DNA of 64,000 nucleotides from Bacillus sp. X1(2014) (GTDB lineage: Bacteria > Bacillota > Bacilli > Bacillales_B > DSM-18226), in NCBI RefSeq assembly GCF_007678255.1, contig NZ_VEED01000002.1:496001-560000 (forward strand), read 5' to 3'. Of this stretch, positions 26,091-35,568 are shown piece by piece. The translations under genes were made by a program, and so were the position numbers. A model generated the notes under the pieces. That model was not told the DNA's origin. It worked only from the letters and a program-made list of their open reading frames with translations, and searched no databases. Numbering within the stretch: position 1 is the first letter of the stretch; every line of letters begins with the position of its first letter.

Positions 26091-26155
26091 TTGGCGGGAC
26101 TGCGTGGGAATCGAACCCAACAGACCTGACACGCTGTTCTCAAACTGTTTTGAAG
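26091..26155 (-). repeat. Right tRNA-Sec 3'-half fragment (candidate attachment site)
   Basis: 63 of 65 bases equal the copy at 8734-8798, in the same orientation. It carries the same CTTCAAA anticodon loop, variable arm and terminal CCA. One of the two differences spoils the last pair of the T stem. Sequence beyond 26155 does not supply a pairing anticodon stem or a 5' tRNA half, so it too is a fragment. Confidence 0.7.
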
Positions 26156-26224
26156 ACTGTTTTTATGCCGAACATTGTGTAATGACAATCATACAAAAAA
26201 TCAATTCAGAAGAAGCTGTTATTT

Positions 26225-27541
26225 TCAGATTCCATTCTTCATAGATAATAATCTTTTATTTAATCTAGGAGTATACATGACCAAGAATCCCGAACGCCCA
26301 AACGTGTATAGAATGAAGGCAAGCCATAGGCCATGATTATGCCAGATTGGTGTTGCCGTAATTTGTATAAGGATATAGAGGATCATTGCGTAAATCATAG
26401 AGTTTCGAACCGGAGCAATATCCGTTGCACCTGTGAAGACACCATAAATGACAAGGCCAAAACACGCAGCAAAAGGGTAAAGGATCAACCATGTTCCATA
26501 GGTGGTTGAAAGTTCGATAACCCTTGGTAGATTGGTAAATAGCGCAATAATTTGTTCTTGAAATAATCCATAAATACAAGCGATAACAATAGCCGTAATT
26601 ACCGACCATTGCTTTGATAAAGTAAGTGTTTTTTTATATAATTCCCTGTCCTTTGAGCCTACTGCTTTGCCGACCAGAATACTTGTGGCATTGGCAAACC
26701 CGTCGAAGAAATAAGCCATGATGTAATGGATTTGAAATAGAACAGCATTGGCAGCTAATAAGTCTGTTCCAAACGAAGCACCTTTGGCTGTAAACATATT
26801 AATAACAACTAATAAACAAATCGTTCGAATAAACAAATCCTTGTTCACGTTAAACATCTTTTTCATTGACTGTGTATCGATAAGTTCTTGAAAGGATGGT
26901 AACCTCCATTCAAAAGGTGACGCTTTCCTCACAATAATCATCCCTACTATAAAGGCTGTCACTTCCGCAATCAAGGCGGCAGCAGCGACCCCTTTTACAG
27001 CAAAAGAAAAGACATGAACAAAAAGAATGGCCAAGATCATATTCAACACATTCATTAACACCTGTAGAAATAAAGATTCTTTAATCTTTGCCATCCCCAT
27101 TAGCCAGCCAAGGATCACATAGTTCAGCAATGTAAACGGTGCTCCCCAAATTCGAATTCGAAAATATTCAGCTGCAAACGTACTAACATTAGAATCGTTT
27201 GAAAACAATATCATAGCTATATATTCAATTGGCCATTGTAAGAGAATAAAACACACCCCAACCACAACAGCTAACAAAAATGGACGCGATAACGCAAGTA
27301 TACCTTGGGCTTGATCGCTTGCCCCATTCGCTTGGGCGGCAAAAGCAGATGTGCTAACCCGTAAAAATCCAAATACCCAATACAACGTATTAAAAATAAG
27401 TGTCCCGACAGCAACACCTCCAATATAGGCCGAATCGGGCAGCTGTCCCACAACGGCTGTGTCTACAGCACCTAACAAGGGCGTTGTCATCGTCGAAATC
27501 GTGAGAGGAATCGCCAAAGTGAGGTACGCACGGTGATTCAT
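26225..27541 (-). CDS. MATE-family efflux transporter
   Basis: A 438-residue transporter with about 12 membrane segments in two halves. The N-terminal signature reads PLTISTMTTPLLGAVDTAVVGQLP, followed by VFGFLRVSTSAFAAQANGA, typical of the DinF-like branch of MATE antiporters. Such proteins export cationic drugs or metabolites using Na+ or H+. I choose the ATG at 27541 since AAAGGAGG lies upstream. It lies just outside the right boundary of the zinc island, in the same orientation as the nickel operon. Confidence 0.9.
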   Translation of the reverse strand: MNHRAYLTLAIPLTISTMTTPLLGAVDTAVVGQLPDSAYIGGVAVGTLIFNTLYWVFGFLRVSTSAFAAQANGASDQAQGILALSRPFLLAVVVGVCFILLQWPIEYIAMILFSNDSNVSTFAAEYFRIRIWGAPFTLLNYVILGWLMGMAKIKESLFLQVLMNVLNMILAILFVHVFSFAVKGVAAAALIAEVTAFIVGMIIVRKASPFEWRLPSFQELIDTQSMKKMFNVNKDLFIRTICLLVVINMFTAKGASFGTDLLAANAVLFQIHYIMAYFFDGFANATSILVGKAVGSKDRELYKKTLTLSKQWSVITAIVIACIYGLFQEQIIALFTNLPRVIELSTTYGTWLILYPFAACFGLVIYGVFTGATDIAPVRNSMIYAMILYILIQITATPIWHNHGLWLAFILYTFGRSGFLVMYTPRLNKRLLSMKNGI

Positions 27542-27636
27542 TAGGAATTTCCTCCTTTTATTCATTCATATAAAAACAATAGCCCCGATTTTGTAAAAGA
27601 TATCGAGGCATTCGAAAAGTGCATATCAAGTTTAAA

Positions 27637-28446
27637 TCAAGCACGTCTAACCGAACGAAAACGTGGGTGTTCGGCCAGCATTGAATCTCTCAACTCAGTT
27701 ACTACAGGATATTCTGAAGTAAAAAACTGATTTTTTTCATCATAAAGCTCGACCAATTCTCCTTTTTCTAGTACACCTAATCTATCACTAATCGTATAGG
27801 CAGCTTTAATATCATGTGTAATAAAAAGATAGGATAACCCAAAGTCTGCTTTTAACTCCTTGAGTAAGTCTAAAATAAGGGTTTGATTCACCATATCTAG
27901 ACTACTGACAGATTCGTCTAAAACAATCAGCTTTGGCTTGAGTGAGATGGCTCTTGCAATATTAATTCTTTGCAATTGCCCGCCGCTAAATTGATTAGGG
28001 TATTTTTTCAAGTCCTTTTCACCTAGCCCTACCCTTTCTAATAATTCAATAACCGTTCGTTTTTGCTCTGCCACTGTGAGCTTTTCATAGTTTTCCAACG
28101 GCTCTGCAATAATTCGTTCCGCCGTCATTCGAGGGTTGACCGATGAGTAGGAATCTTGAAAAACCGCCTGAAGATCACGGCGGATTTTTTGACGACTTTG
28201 CTTATCCGCCGTATAAAGATCCTGCCCCTGAAACAGAACCTGACCAGATTGCGGCCGTTCCAGACCAAGAATCACTCGTCCTAAGGTACTTTTCCCAGCT
28301 CCGCTCGTACCAAGCAAACCTAAACAGGTTCCTTCCTCAATAGAAAGAGAAATGTTGGACAGTATTTTTTTCGAACGATCTTTCCAGTTGAAAAACGTTC
28401 GAGATCCATAGCTATGGGTTACTTCATTTAACTGTAATAAACTCAT
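27637..28446 (-). CDS. nikE: Nickel/peptide-type ABC transporter ATPase
   Basis: A 269-residue ABC ATPase of the NikE/DppF/OppF kind. Walker A GTSGAGKSTLG (about 46-56), signature FSGGQLQRINIARA (about 153-166), Walker B LIVLDESVSSLD (about 174-185). It is last of the five-gene import operon. NikE and DppF cannot be separated by sequence alone; the nickel assignment rests on the binding protein and the Fur-like box. Confidence 0.85.
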   Translation of the reverse strand: MSLLQLNEVTHSYGSRTFFNWKDRSKKILSNISLSIEEGTCLGLLGTSGAGKSTLGRVILGLERPQSGQVLFQGQDLYTADKQSRQKIRRDLQAVFQDSYSSVNPRMTAERIIAEPLENYEKLTVAEQKRTVIELLERVGLGEKDLKKYPNQFSGGQLQRINIARAISLKPKLIVLDESVSSLDMVNQTLILDLLKELKADFGLSYLFITHDIKAAYTISDRLGVLEKGELVELYDEKNQFFTSEYPVVTELRDSMLAEHPRFRSVRRA

Positions 28447-28472
28447 TTTTTCACCCCTTATATAGACTTAAG

Positions 28473-29303
28473 TCAAGCTAAATGGATGACAGGTTCATCT
28501 AAATTTAATATGGAGCGTGCATTTAAAAGTCTCTTTGTATACTCATGCTGTGGCTCGTCAAATAGTTGGAAGACACCAGCTTTTTCTACTATTCGACCAT
28601 TCTGCATAACTGCCACTACATCAGCCATTTCAGCAATGACACCGAGGTCATGGGATATTAAAAGAATAGCAGAGCCATATTCAGAGCGAATTTGATCTAA
28701 GTGGTACAGCACTTTCTTTTGATTATTAACATCAAGTGCAGTTGTCGGTTCATCGGCAATAATTACGGCAGGATGTAAACATGCTGCAATAGCAATCATT
28801 ACCCGTTGAAGCATACCACCACTCAATTGAAAAGGAAACTGTTTTAATAGTTTAATAGGATCTGGTAAATTCACATGTTCCATCGCCTCTATGGCCAGCT
28901 CTGTTGCTTGTTTTTTATTCCATTTTGTATGCGAACGAATGGTTTCAATAAATTGGTGGCCAATTGTAAAAACAGGCGTAAATGCATTCATTGGATTTTG
29001 CATAATAAAGGCGATATCCTTGCCGCGGATCTCACGCATTTCTTTTTCTCCTAAACCGTTCAATTCGCGTCCTTGTAATACAATACTGCCTTCAATCGTT
29101 GTCGTTTTCCGATTGAGAAGTTGAAGAATAGACATACTCGTAACGGTTTTACCGCAGCCACTTTCCCCAACAAGACCCAGTACCTCCCCACGCTTCAGTT
29201 CAAAATTGATATCCTCAACAAGCGTGGCAGCACCCGTTTTTGTTTTGACCTGTACATGTAAATCTCTCACTTGTAACACATTCGACTTTTCTATACCCAA
29301 CAT
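28473..29303 (-). CDS. nikD: Nickel/peptide-type ABC transporter ATPase
   Basis: About 276 residues, NikD/OppD-type. Walker A GESGCGKTVTS (about 44-54), signature LSGGMLQRVMIA, Walker B VIIADEPTTALD. The ATG at 29303 is 8 bases after AAAGGA, better placed than the one at 29309. It starts 12 bases after nikC. Confidence 0.85.
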   Translation of the reverse strand: MLGIEKSNVLQVRDLHVQVKTKTGAATLVEDINFELKRGEVLGLVGESGCGKTVTSMSILQLLNRKTTTIEGSIVLQGRELNGLGEKEMREIRGKDIAFIMQNPMNAFTPVFTIGHQFIETIRSHTKWNKKQATELAIEAMEHVNLPDPIKLLKQFPFQLSGGMLQRVMIAIAACLHPAVIIADEPTTALDVNNQKKVLYHLDQIRSEYGSAILLISHDLGVIAEMADVVAVMQNGRIVEKAGVFQLFDEPQHEYTKRLLNARSILNLDEPVIHLA

Positions 29304-29315
29304 TCCCATTCCTTT

Positions 29316-30149
29316 TTAAGTTCGACGTTTGACTCCGTAACGTTCGGATAACGCTTCGCCCAATAAATTGAAGGTCACAATCACGAGCATAATCATCAAC
29401 CCTGGATAAAGCATTAATTCTGGATTTGACCGAATATATGACTTTCCTTCGTGAATCATCGCTCCCCATTCAGGTGTAGGCGGTTGTACTCCTAAACCAA
29501 GAAACGACATGGCGGATATATCCATGATCGCCCAACCCATTTCTAATGTACCCATAACCACAAGTGGAGGGAGCACATTTGGGACAATATGATGTTTAAT
29601 GATCTTCCATTGCGATGATCCGCTTATTTTCGCCGCTGCAATAAAGTTTTGTTCCTTCAGACTAAGTGCCATTCCTCGGAACATTCTGGCATAATAGACC
29701 CACTGGACAAGCATTAACGCTATAATGACCTGCCGAAGTCCAGGACCGAAAATACCAACCAGACCAAGTATTAGGATAAGACTAGGAAAAGCCATCACAC
29801 CATCACAAAATCTCATCAAAACTTGATCAACCCAGCCTCCTTTATACCCTGAGAAGGTGCCAACGATTAAACCAATCACTAATGATGCAATGAAAATGAG
29901 CATGGCAAAGCCTAAGGAAATTCGAGCTCCATATAAAAGCCGTGATAGGTTACATCTTCCTAAGTGGTCGGTCCCTAATGGAAATTCCCAAGAAGGAGGC
30001 TGTAGTTTATTAAGTAAATTGACCGCAATCGGATCATTTGGTGCGATCCACGGAGCAAATATCGCCAATAGAAAAAGTATACCTAAAATCACCGAACATA
30101 TGGGAATCACTTTTTGACTTATGAATACCTTCCGTATACTGGTTATCAT
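29316..30149 (-). CDS. nikC: Nickel/peptide-type ABC transporter permease
   Basis: A 277-residue inner-membrane permease of the OppC/NikC family with about 6 segments. The EAA-like loop near the C-terminal half (AAAKISGSSQWKIIKHHIVPN) contacts the ATPases. The start codon overlaps the nikB stop as TGATG, showing translational coupling. Confidence 0.88.
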   Translation of the reverse strand: MITSIRKVFISQKVIPICSVILGILFLLAIFAPWIAPNDPIAVNLLNKLQPPSWEFPLGTDHLGRCNLSRLLYGARISLGFAMLIFIASLVIGLIVGTFSGYKGGWVDQVLMRFCDGVMAFPSLILILGLVGIFGPGLRQVIIALMLVQWVYYARMFRGMALSLKEQNFIAAAKISGSSQWKIIKHHIVPNVLPPLVVMGTLEMGWAIMDISAMSFLGLGVQPPTPEWGAMIHEGKSYIRSNPELMLYPGLMIMLVIVTFNLLGEALSERYGVKRRT

Positions 30150-31090
30150 CAGCGGTTCCCTTCTTTCCTGGATATGCGCGGGTCAATATACATTTGAATC
30201 AAATCCACCATTAAATTGCTAAAGATAAATAAACTAGCTGCAATTAGTACATAGCATTGAATGATAGGGATGTCACGGTTAAAAATCGCTTCAATAAAAT
30301 AACGGCCAAACCCTGGCCAAGAAAAAACAGTCTCCACGATAATCGTTCCAGTCAGCAGTTTCCCAAGATTCATCCCCAGACCAGTAATCATCGGGGAAAT
30401 GGCAATTCTTAAGACATGCTTAGCCATAATCGATTTTTCTTTGATCCCCCTTGTCCTAGCGAATAGCACATAGGGCTCTTGTAAATTCTCAAGAATACTA
30501 GTACGCAACAATCTTGTGTACATCGCAATTAAAGGAAGAGCCAGCGTAATCGAAGGCAATACAAGATGTTGCCATGTTCCAAAGCCCTCAACTGGGAAAA
30601 GATCAAGTTTTACAGAAAAGAAAAAAATCAATAGATAACCTAGCCAAAAAGAAGGAATGGATGCCCCGAAAAAGGAGAGCAAGCGACTGAAATGATCAAT
30701 CGCGCTGTTTTTCTTTACTCCTGCCAGAAAACCAAGCGGGACACTGACAAACACCGCGATGAATAAACTCCCTAGCGCAAGCTGGAGGGTTGCTGGAATT
30801 CGGTATATTACCTCGTCCCAAACGGGCTTATTCGAAACATAAGATATGCCAAAATCAAGTTGGCATATCTTCATAATAGAGTTTACATATTGAATATAGA
30901 ATGGTTGATCTAAACCAAACTCATGTCTTTTCTGGGCCAAGATTTCATCGGTCGGTTCGATATGGGCTGCTGTTAAATAAGCCTCGGCCGGATCCACTGG
31001 TGAAAAGTGAATCATCCCAGTTGTTAGAAGTGCGGCCAAAAGAAAAACTGGGATTATGGACATAACTCGTTTTATTATATAAGTGCCCAT
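30149..31090 (-). CDS. nikB: Nickel/peptide-type ABC transporter permease
   Basis: A 313-residue OppB/NikB-family permease with about 6 membrane segments, a hydrophobic N-terminus and the coupling loop ARTRGIKEKSIMAKHVLRIA (about 209-228). It lies 17 bases after nikA and overlaps nikC. Confidence 0.88.
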   Translation of the reverse strand: MGTYIIKRVMSIIPVFLLAALLTTGMIHFSPVDPAEAYLTAAHIEPTDEILAQKRHEFGLDQPFYIQYVNSIMKICQLDFGISYVSNKPVWDEVIYRIPATLQLALGSLFIAVFVSVPLGFLAGVKKNSAIDHFSRLLSFFGASIPSFWLGYLLIFFFSVKLDLFPVEGFGTWQHLVLPSITLALPLIAMYTRLLRTSILENLQEPYVLFARTRGIKEKSIMAKHVLRIAISPMITGLGMNLGKLLTGTIIVETVFSWPGFGRYFIEAIFNRDIPIIQCYVLIAASLFIFSNLMVDLIQMYIDPRISRKEGNR

Positions 31091-31107
31091 GAAAAGCCTC
31101 CTACTGC

Positions 31108-32736
31108 TTACTCCTTGATGCTAATTCCTGTAAATGGATTTTCGTCACGATTCGCAGCGAATGAAAAATTAGTGACATTTTTTTGATAAATCGCTGTTTT
31201 CTTAATATAAGAAACAGGAACAATAGCTCCCTGTTCTTGCAATGATGTTAAAACAGATGTGTATAGTTGTTGACGTTCTGCTTCGTCAGTTGTCTGCGGT
31301 ATCCGTGCGATTTGCTTTAGTAATTCCGCTTTGTTTGGATAGGCTGAAATAGCTTCATTAAATCCAAATCCTTCTTTTGCCACAATGTTTATAAATGTAT
31401 GCGGATCATATGGAGCACCGTAGTTACTAAAGAAATTAATATCAAACTTATTATCTTTAAATCTTTGAACTTGAACTGCAAGCTCTACCCCAACAATATT
31501 TAATTTTACACCAATGGCAGCCCATTCTGATTGCAGCGTTTCTGCCATTGCTTTTTGAATAGATTCTGCTGAATCGTACATCATCTCAATTTCAAGCGGT
31601 TTTCCATCTTTTTCACGAACGGTTTTCCCTTTAGGAAGTTTCCAGCCTGCTTCGTCTAATAACGCTTCTGCCTTCTTAACATCATATCCAATTTTCGTCA
31701 CATCAATTTCGGAAGTATAAGGCAAGTTTGTTGGTAGAATAAAATCTGCTGCTTCTTCTAATCCAGAAGTGATTCCTTTCACCATTGCCTCTTTATTAAA
31801 TCCATATTGTAAGGCTTGGCGAACACGTTCATCGGAAAGCTGCTCTCTGTTTGTATTCATAACAAGTTGTCTGGTCGCGACTGGCTCAGAAATGCTGGTT
31901 TCATATTTATCAGTTGATTCTAATTGTTTGAACGCGTCTAAACTGATGACACCTTCTCCATAAATTAAGTCTAGCTCACCTTTTTCAAACGCTAGTACTC
32001 TCGTTTCTGCATCAGGAATAACTTTCACTTGGATTTTTTCTACCTTTGGAAGCTCGCCCCAATAGTTTTCGTTGCGTTTGAAGATCGCATATTCATCCGC
32101 TTTATGCTCTTCCAAAATCCATGGGCCTGTACCAACTGGTTTCGCAATTCCTTTTGAAGTATCACCATTTTCGGGGAATCCAGCTTCACCTAAGAAACGA
32201 ACCGGTCGAACAACAGCTAGCTCTTGAATGGTTGGATAATAGGCTTCCGTTAATGTCATTTTAAATGTATTTTGGTCGATAACCTCTGTACTAGCTATTT
32301 TCGAAAGGAATCCCAACCAACTATGTAATTCCATATGATTCAAAATGGTATCAAAATTCTTTTTTACAATTTCTGCATTAAAGCTTGTTCCATCAGAAAA
32401 TTTCACACCTTGACGCAGATGAAATGTATATACTTTTCCGTCTTTAGAAATTTCCCAAGACTCAGCAAGACTCGGCTTTAGCTCTCCCCCAACGCCGTAA
32501 CTTACTAACGGTTCATATACCATCGATTGAGCAAATAATTGTGAAGGATTATACACATGGGGATTCATTTCTCCCACATCCCTCGGCCAAGCAACCGTTA
32601 GCATATTTTTTTCTTTTACGTTCTTTGACGTTGTATCCTTATCACTAGAATTTGTACAACCAAGTAATACTGATGATAATAAAAAAACAAAAATAAATGG
32701 TTTTAAAATATTCCGACTTTTAATGGCATGAAACAT
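31108..32736 (-). CDS. nikA: Nickel/metallophore-binding lipoprotein (NikA/CntA type)
   Basis: A 542-residue SBP family 5 lipoprotein. A signal peptide ends in a lipobox VLLGC (Cys about 27). The mature N-terminus TVAWPRDVGEMNPHVYNPSQ, and HLRQGVKFSDG and QALQYGFNKEAMV further on, resemble NikA and CntA more than oligopeptide-binding OppA. GGGAGGAAAT lies before the ATG at 32736; a longer frame to 32835 has no such site. A Fur-box-like site at 32759-32773 covers the region just upstream. Ligand could be nickel chelated by histidine or by an opine metallophore. No metallophore synthesis genes are in the window. Confidence 0.85.
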   Translation of the reverse strand: MFHAIKSRNILKPFIFVFLLSSVLLGCTNSSDKDTTSKNVKEKNMLTVAWPRDVGEMNPHVYNPSQLFAQSMVYEPLVSYGVGGELKPSLAESWEISKDGKVYTFHLRQGVKFSDGTSFNAEIVKKNFDTILNHMELHSWLGFLSKIASTEVIDQNTFKMTLTEAYYPTIQELAVVRPVRFLGEAGFPENGDTSKGIAKPVGTGPWILEEHKADEYAIFKRNENYWGELPKVEKIQVKVIPDAETRVLAFEKGELDLIYGEGVISLDAFKQLESTDKYETSISEPVATRQLVMNTNREQLSDERVRQALQYGFNKEAMVKGITSGLEEAADFILPTNLPYTSEIDVTKIGYDVKKAEALLDEAGWKLPKGKTVREKDGKPLEIEMMYDSAESIQKAMAETLQSEWAAIGVKLNIVGVELAVQVQRFKDNKFDINFFSNYGAPYDPHTFINIVAKEGFGFNEAISAYPNKAELLKQIARIPQTTDEAERQQLYTSVLTSLQEQGAIVPVSYIKKTAIYQKNVTNFSFAANRDENPFTGISIKE

Positions 32737-32758
32737 TTTTATTTCCTCCCAATGATGT

Positions 32759-32773
32759 TGATAATCATTTTCA
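32759..32773. promoter_or_regulatory. Fur-box-like operator before nikA
   Basis: TGATAATCATTTTCA, 14 of 15 to the Bacillus Fur consensus TGATAATNATTATCA, 23 bases before the nikA start. Confidence 0.75.
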
Positions 32774-32921
32774 ATTGTAAGGGCATTCCATAGTCTTGTC
32801 AATGTAATGTTGGCTCTTTTATTTATTAAACCCACTAGACTTGTAGATTAAGGAAAACCTTATGAGAAAAATGTATAAGAAAAATACCATCCTTCCTTTT
32901 TCAGCTTTTTCCCCAAAAACA

Positions 32922-32968
32922 AAAAACACTCACAATTGTTGAATTAACAACACTCGTGAGTATTTTAC
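32922..32968 (-). terminator. Terminator after yerC
   Basis: ACTCAC / GTGAGT outer stem with an inner TTGTT/AACAA stem; T-rich on both sides, so it may act in either direction. Confidence 0.6.
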
Positions 32969-33003
32969 TTTTTTTATTTCTTAAACCCTAAAAGGATGTG
33001 ACC

Positions 33004-33324
33004 CTATGTCTGTAAGCTTTTTTCTGACTTAACGTTAGTTTCTATTCGTTCTAAAACAGTGTGATAACCATTACTTCCATAGTCTAATAGCTTCTTAACT
33101 CTTGTAATCGTAGTTGATGAGGCATTTGTTTCTATTTGAATATCCATATATGTAATGCCTTCATTTAGTAATCTTGCCACTTCAAGCCTTTGTACAAAAG
33201 CCTTTAATTCATTCATCGTACATAGATCATCAAAAAATGCGGCACACTCTTCCTTTGATTGTAACGAAAGGATCGCATGAAATAGTTGATCAATCGGTTT
33301 CTGGGGTAATTTTTTTATATACAT
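33004..33324 (-). CDS. yerC: YerC/YecD TrpR-like DNA-binding protein
   Basis: A 106-residue protein of the TrpR-related YerC/YecD family found across Bacilli. The helical core with the helix-turn-helix reads EVARLLNEGITYMDIQIETNASSTTITRVKKLL (given here in two pieces: EVARLLNEGITYMDIQIETN and ASSTTITRVKKLL). I choose the ATG at 33324, 7 bases after GGAGG; longer forms lack spacing. Its regulon is not known to me. Confidence 0.88.
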   Translation of the reverse strand: MYIKKLPQKPIDQLFHAILSLQSKEECAAFFDDLCTMNELKAFVQRLEVARLLNEGITYMDIQIETNASSTTITRVKKLLDYGSNGYHTVLERIETNVKSEKSLQT

Positions 33325-33517
33325 TTTCATGCCTCCACTGAATATCGAAATAATCATAATTGACATATATAATAGAAGAAACTAGGATTTTTATTCTTTT
33401 TATTATAGGAAGGGGGAATCTCCCATAGATATTTCCCCTTCCCGGCATTGGTTAATCAAGTACAGCGACATACCAATTGAATATCTGTGGGTTTTCCTTT
33501 TATAGTAAATTCATAGT

Positions 33518-34048
33518 TTAAGACTTAGCTATTGCGACAATGTTCTCTTCTCGAAAATTTTCCCCGTTCTTGACATAATGAAGTGCTCCACCTTTTGATT
33601 GCTCAATCTGCTCAGGAGTAAGTGTTCGAATCACCTTTGCCGGAACTCCAGCCACTAAAACACCTGGTTCAATTATTTTACCTTCCGGTACAAGTGCACC
33701 AGCAGCCACTAGGGCCCCTTCTCCTATAACGGCGCCATTTAAGATAGTCGCCCCCATCCCAATTAATGCTCCATCCTTTACGGTACATCCATGTAACACC
33801 ACATTATGACCAATGGTTACGTACTCTCCAACATGGACTGGATAGCCTGGGTCTACATGGACAATAGCACCATCTTGGATATTAGAGCCTTTTCCTATCG
33901 TAATTTTTTCATTATCTCCTCTTATAACCGCATTAAACCAAACAGATGTCTCTTCCTTAAGTTCAATATTGCCGATCAACTGAGCACCAGGTGCCAAATA
34001 CGTACTTGAATGGACAGTTGGGTATTTTCCTTTATATTTATAAAGCAT
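33518..34048 (-). CDS. Gamma-carbonic-anhydrase-like left-handed beta-helix protein
   Basis: A 176-residue hexapeptide-repeat protein (PaaY/YrdA/gamma-CA group). Repeats run from GNIELKEETSVWFNAVIRGD through VGEYVTIGHNVVLHGC to GMGATILNGAVIGEGALVAAGALV. The metal ligand histidines are seen in AIVHVDP, IGHNV and LHGC. Members are carbonic anhydrases or, as with PaaY, thioesterases that rescue CoA in catabolic operons. It follows the CitMHS carrier by 42 bases, as the last gene of the GntR-led cluster, where a CoA-related or carboxylate role is reasonable (inference). Start supported by AAGGGAGG. Confidence 0.88.
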   Translation of the reverse strand: MLYKYKGKYPTVHSSTYLAPGAQLIGNIELKEETSVWFNAVIRGDNEKITIGKGSNIQDGAIVHVDPGYPVHVGEYVTIGHNVVLHGCTVKDGALIGMGATILNGAVIGEGALVAAGALVPEGKIIEPGVLVAGVPAKVIRTLTPEQIEQSKGGALHYVKNGENFREENIVAIAKS

Positions 34049-34090
34049 TTTTCCTACCCCTCCCTTACCCTTTTGCACGATTTCACATCA

Positions 34091-35422
34091 TTATAACGAG
34101 ATGATTCCAGTGATCATTCCTACGATAATATAGATAAGCATAATTCCTATAGACCATTTCGCTGCGTGCTTGTGGAGATCGCCTAAATTTATCCCTGTAA
34201 TGTTAATTAGTAAATAAACAGACGCTACAAGCGGGCCCATAATACCAAATGGGGTCCCATATAATGAAGCGGTTCCAATTTTTAACGCATCAATCCCGTA
34301 ACTAGATCCTGTTTCAGCTAAGATTGGGAGAATACCAAAGTAAAACCCATCCGCACCAATTAAGAAAAGGGCCGGTCCACTCACAATAGCAGTAAATAAC
34401 GCCATATAGGAGCCCAGTCCATCAGGGATAATGGAAACCAACGTTTGGGCCATAGATTCAGAAATAGGCGTTCCTTTAAAGATTCCTGAAAAAATTCCTG
34501 CTGCCAGAACCACGACTACCACGGCTAATGCATTAGGGGCATGCGCTTCTATGCGTTCACGCTGATTTTGAAGAGCCGGATAATTAATTAGTAAGGCTAG
34601 AGCCGTACCTAGGATAAAAAGGGTAGCTGGTGGCAGCCATTCTAGAACAATGGCAATCATAATTAAGCTGGAAAGAATAAGGTTGAACCAAATTAATTTC
34701 GGACGTTTCACATTTAAATTTTCAGGTGTGATATTTTCTATTACAGCGCTTTCAATTGCTGCATCGATAATTCTAGCATCCGAAAGAGAAATGGATTCGC
34801 TGCTTGTCTTTTTGAATCTTGCACGCTCTTTCAACCCGATAAAATAAGCAACAGCAACAACGAATAGTAAACTTACAATCATTCCTGGTAACATTTGAAG
34901 ATATAATTGATTAGGTTCTAGATGCAGTACACTTGCTACCCGGCCAGCAGGGCCTCCCCAAGGAACAAGTGTAGTAATCCCAATTTGCATGATTGTAATG
35001 GAAGCTAATATAATCGGACTGATTCCAAGTTTCTTATATAATGGAAGAAAAGCGGTTATAACAATCATCATCGTTGTCGATCCATCCCCATCGAATCCGA
35101 TGATTCCCGCTAACACAGCCGTTCCCACGATGATTTTTAACGGATCTCCTTTTGCTAACTGAATGATTTTTGAAGTTAATGGGTCAAATAATCCCGTGTC
35201 TAACATGATTCCAAAATACATGATCGCAAATAATAATAGAATAGCAGTAGGTGCTACCTTCAGAATTCCTTCCATCATTAAATTGCCTAGTTCTGATCCA
35301 TATCCTCCAATTAAACCATAAATAATCGGTACAATGGTTAAACCCAAAAACGGAGATACACGTTTTGTCAAAATCAAAAATAAGAAGGTAAAAATCATCA
35401 AAAACCCTAAAATGGACAACAT
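34091..35422 (-). CDS. CitMHS-family carboxylate transporter
   Basis: A 443-residue CitMHS-type carrier with about 12 membrane segments. Motifs include GIIGFDGDGSTTMMIVITAFLP (near 105-126) and LVPWGGPAGRVASVL (near 150-164). Characterised members carry divalent-metal citrate complexes with protons. GGGGAGG precedes the ATG at 35422. Its neighbours (CoA-transferase, HMG-CoA lyase) suggest import of a branched hydroxy-dicarboxylate for CoA activation rather than citrate; this is inferred. Confidence 0.88.
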   Translation of the reverse strand: MLSILGFLMIFTFLFLILTKRVSPFLGLTIVPIIYGLIGGYGSELGNLMMEGILKVAPTAILLLFAIMYFGIMLDTGLFDPLTSKIIQLAKGDPLKIIVGTAVLAGIIGFDGDGSTTMMIVITAFLPLYKKLGISPIILASITIMQIGITTLVPWGGPAGRVASVLHLEPNQLYLQMLPGMIVSLLFVVAVAYFIGLKERARFKKTSSESISLSDARIIDAAIESAVIENITPENLNVKRPKLIWFNLILSSLIMIAIVLEWLPPATLFILGTALALLINYPALQNQRERIEAHAPNALAVVVVVLAAGIFSGIFKGTPISESMAQTLVSIIPDGLGSYMALFTAIVSGPALFLIGADGFYFGILPILAETGSSYGIDALKIGTASLYGTPFGIMGPLVASVYLLINITGINLGDLHKHAAKWSIGIMLIYIIVGMITGIISL

Positions 35423-35568
35423 ATACTTCTTCCTCCCCAATGTTCGTTATCGTATGCGTTATCATTGGTGCCTGGAATTATTACTGCCTTAATTTTGTTT
35501 AAAAATCCATTCAATTCAAGGTTATATAGGCAATGTTATTTCGACTATCATTCTCTTAAAAAACCAGA

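Larger units (their letters stand above)
8734..26155. mobile_element. Zinc-starvation genomic island bounded by tRNA-Sec fragments
   Basis: Two direct 65-bp copies of a tRNA 3' half (8734-8798 and 26091-26155) bound this segment, and a broken tyrosine recombinase lies 127 bases inside the right copy. tRNA genes, selC among them, are classic integrase targets, and attachment cores often run from the anticodon loop to the 3' end, as here. The cargo is almost wholly zinc-related. No intact integrase or transfer gene is left, so it is probably immobile now. Neither boundary has a whole tRNA gene, so the exact insertion history is uncertain. Confidence 0.65.

Noticed and set aside
25995..26180. 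Short plus-strand frame across the right tRNA fragment
   Set aside because: Its sequence is the reverse of a tRNA fragment, and it has no ribosome site or recognisable protein.
33408..33442. GGAAGGGG/CCCCTTCC inverted repeat as terminator
   Set aside because: No T tract on either strand and a long loop; left unassigned.
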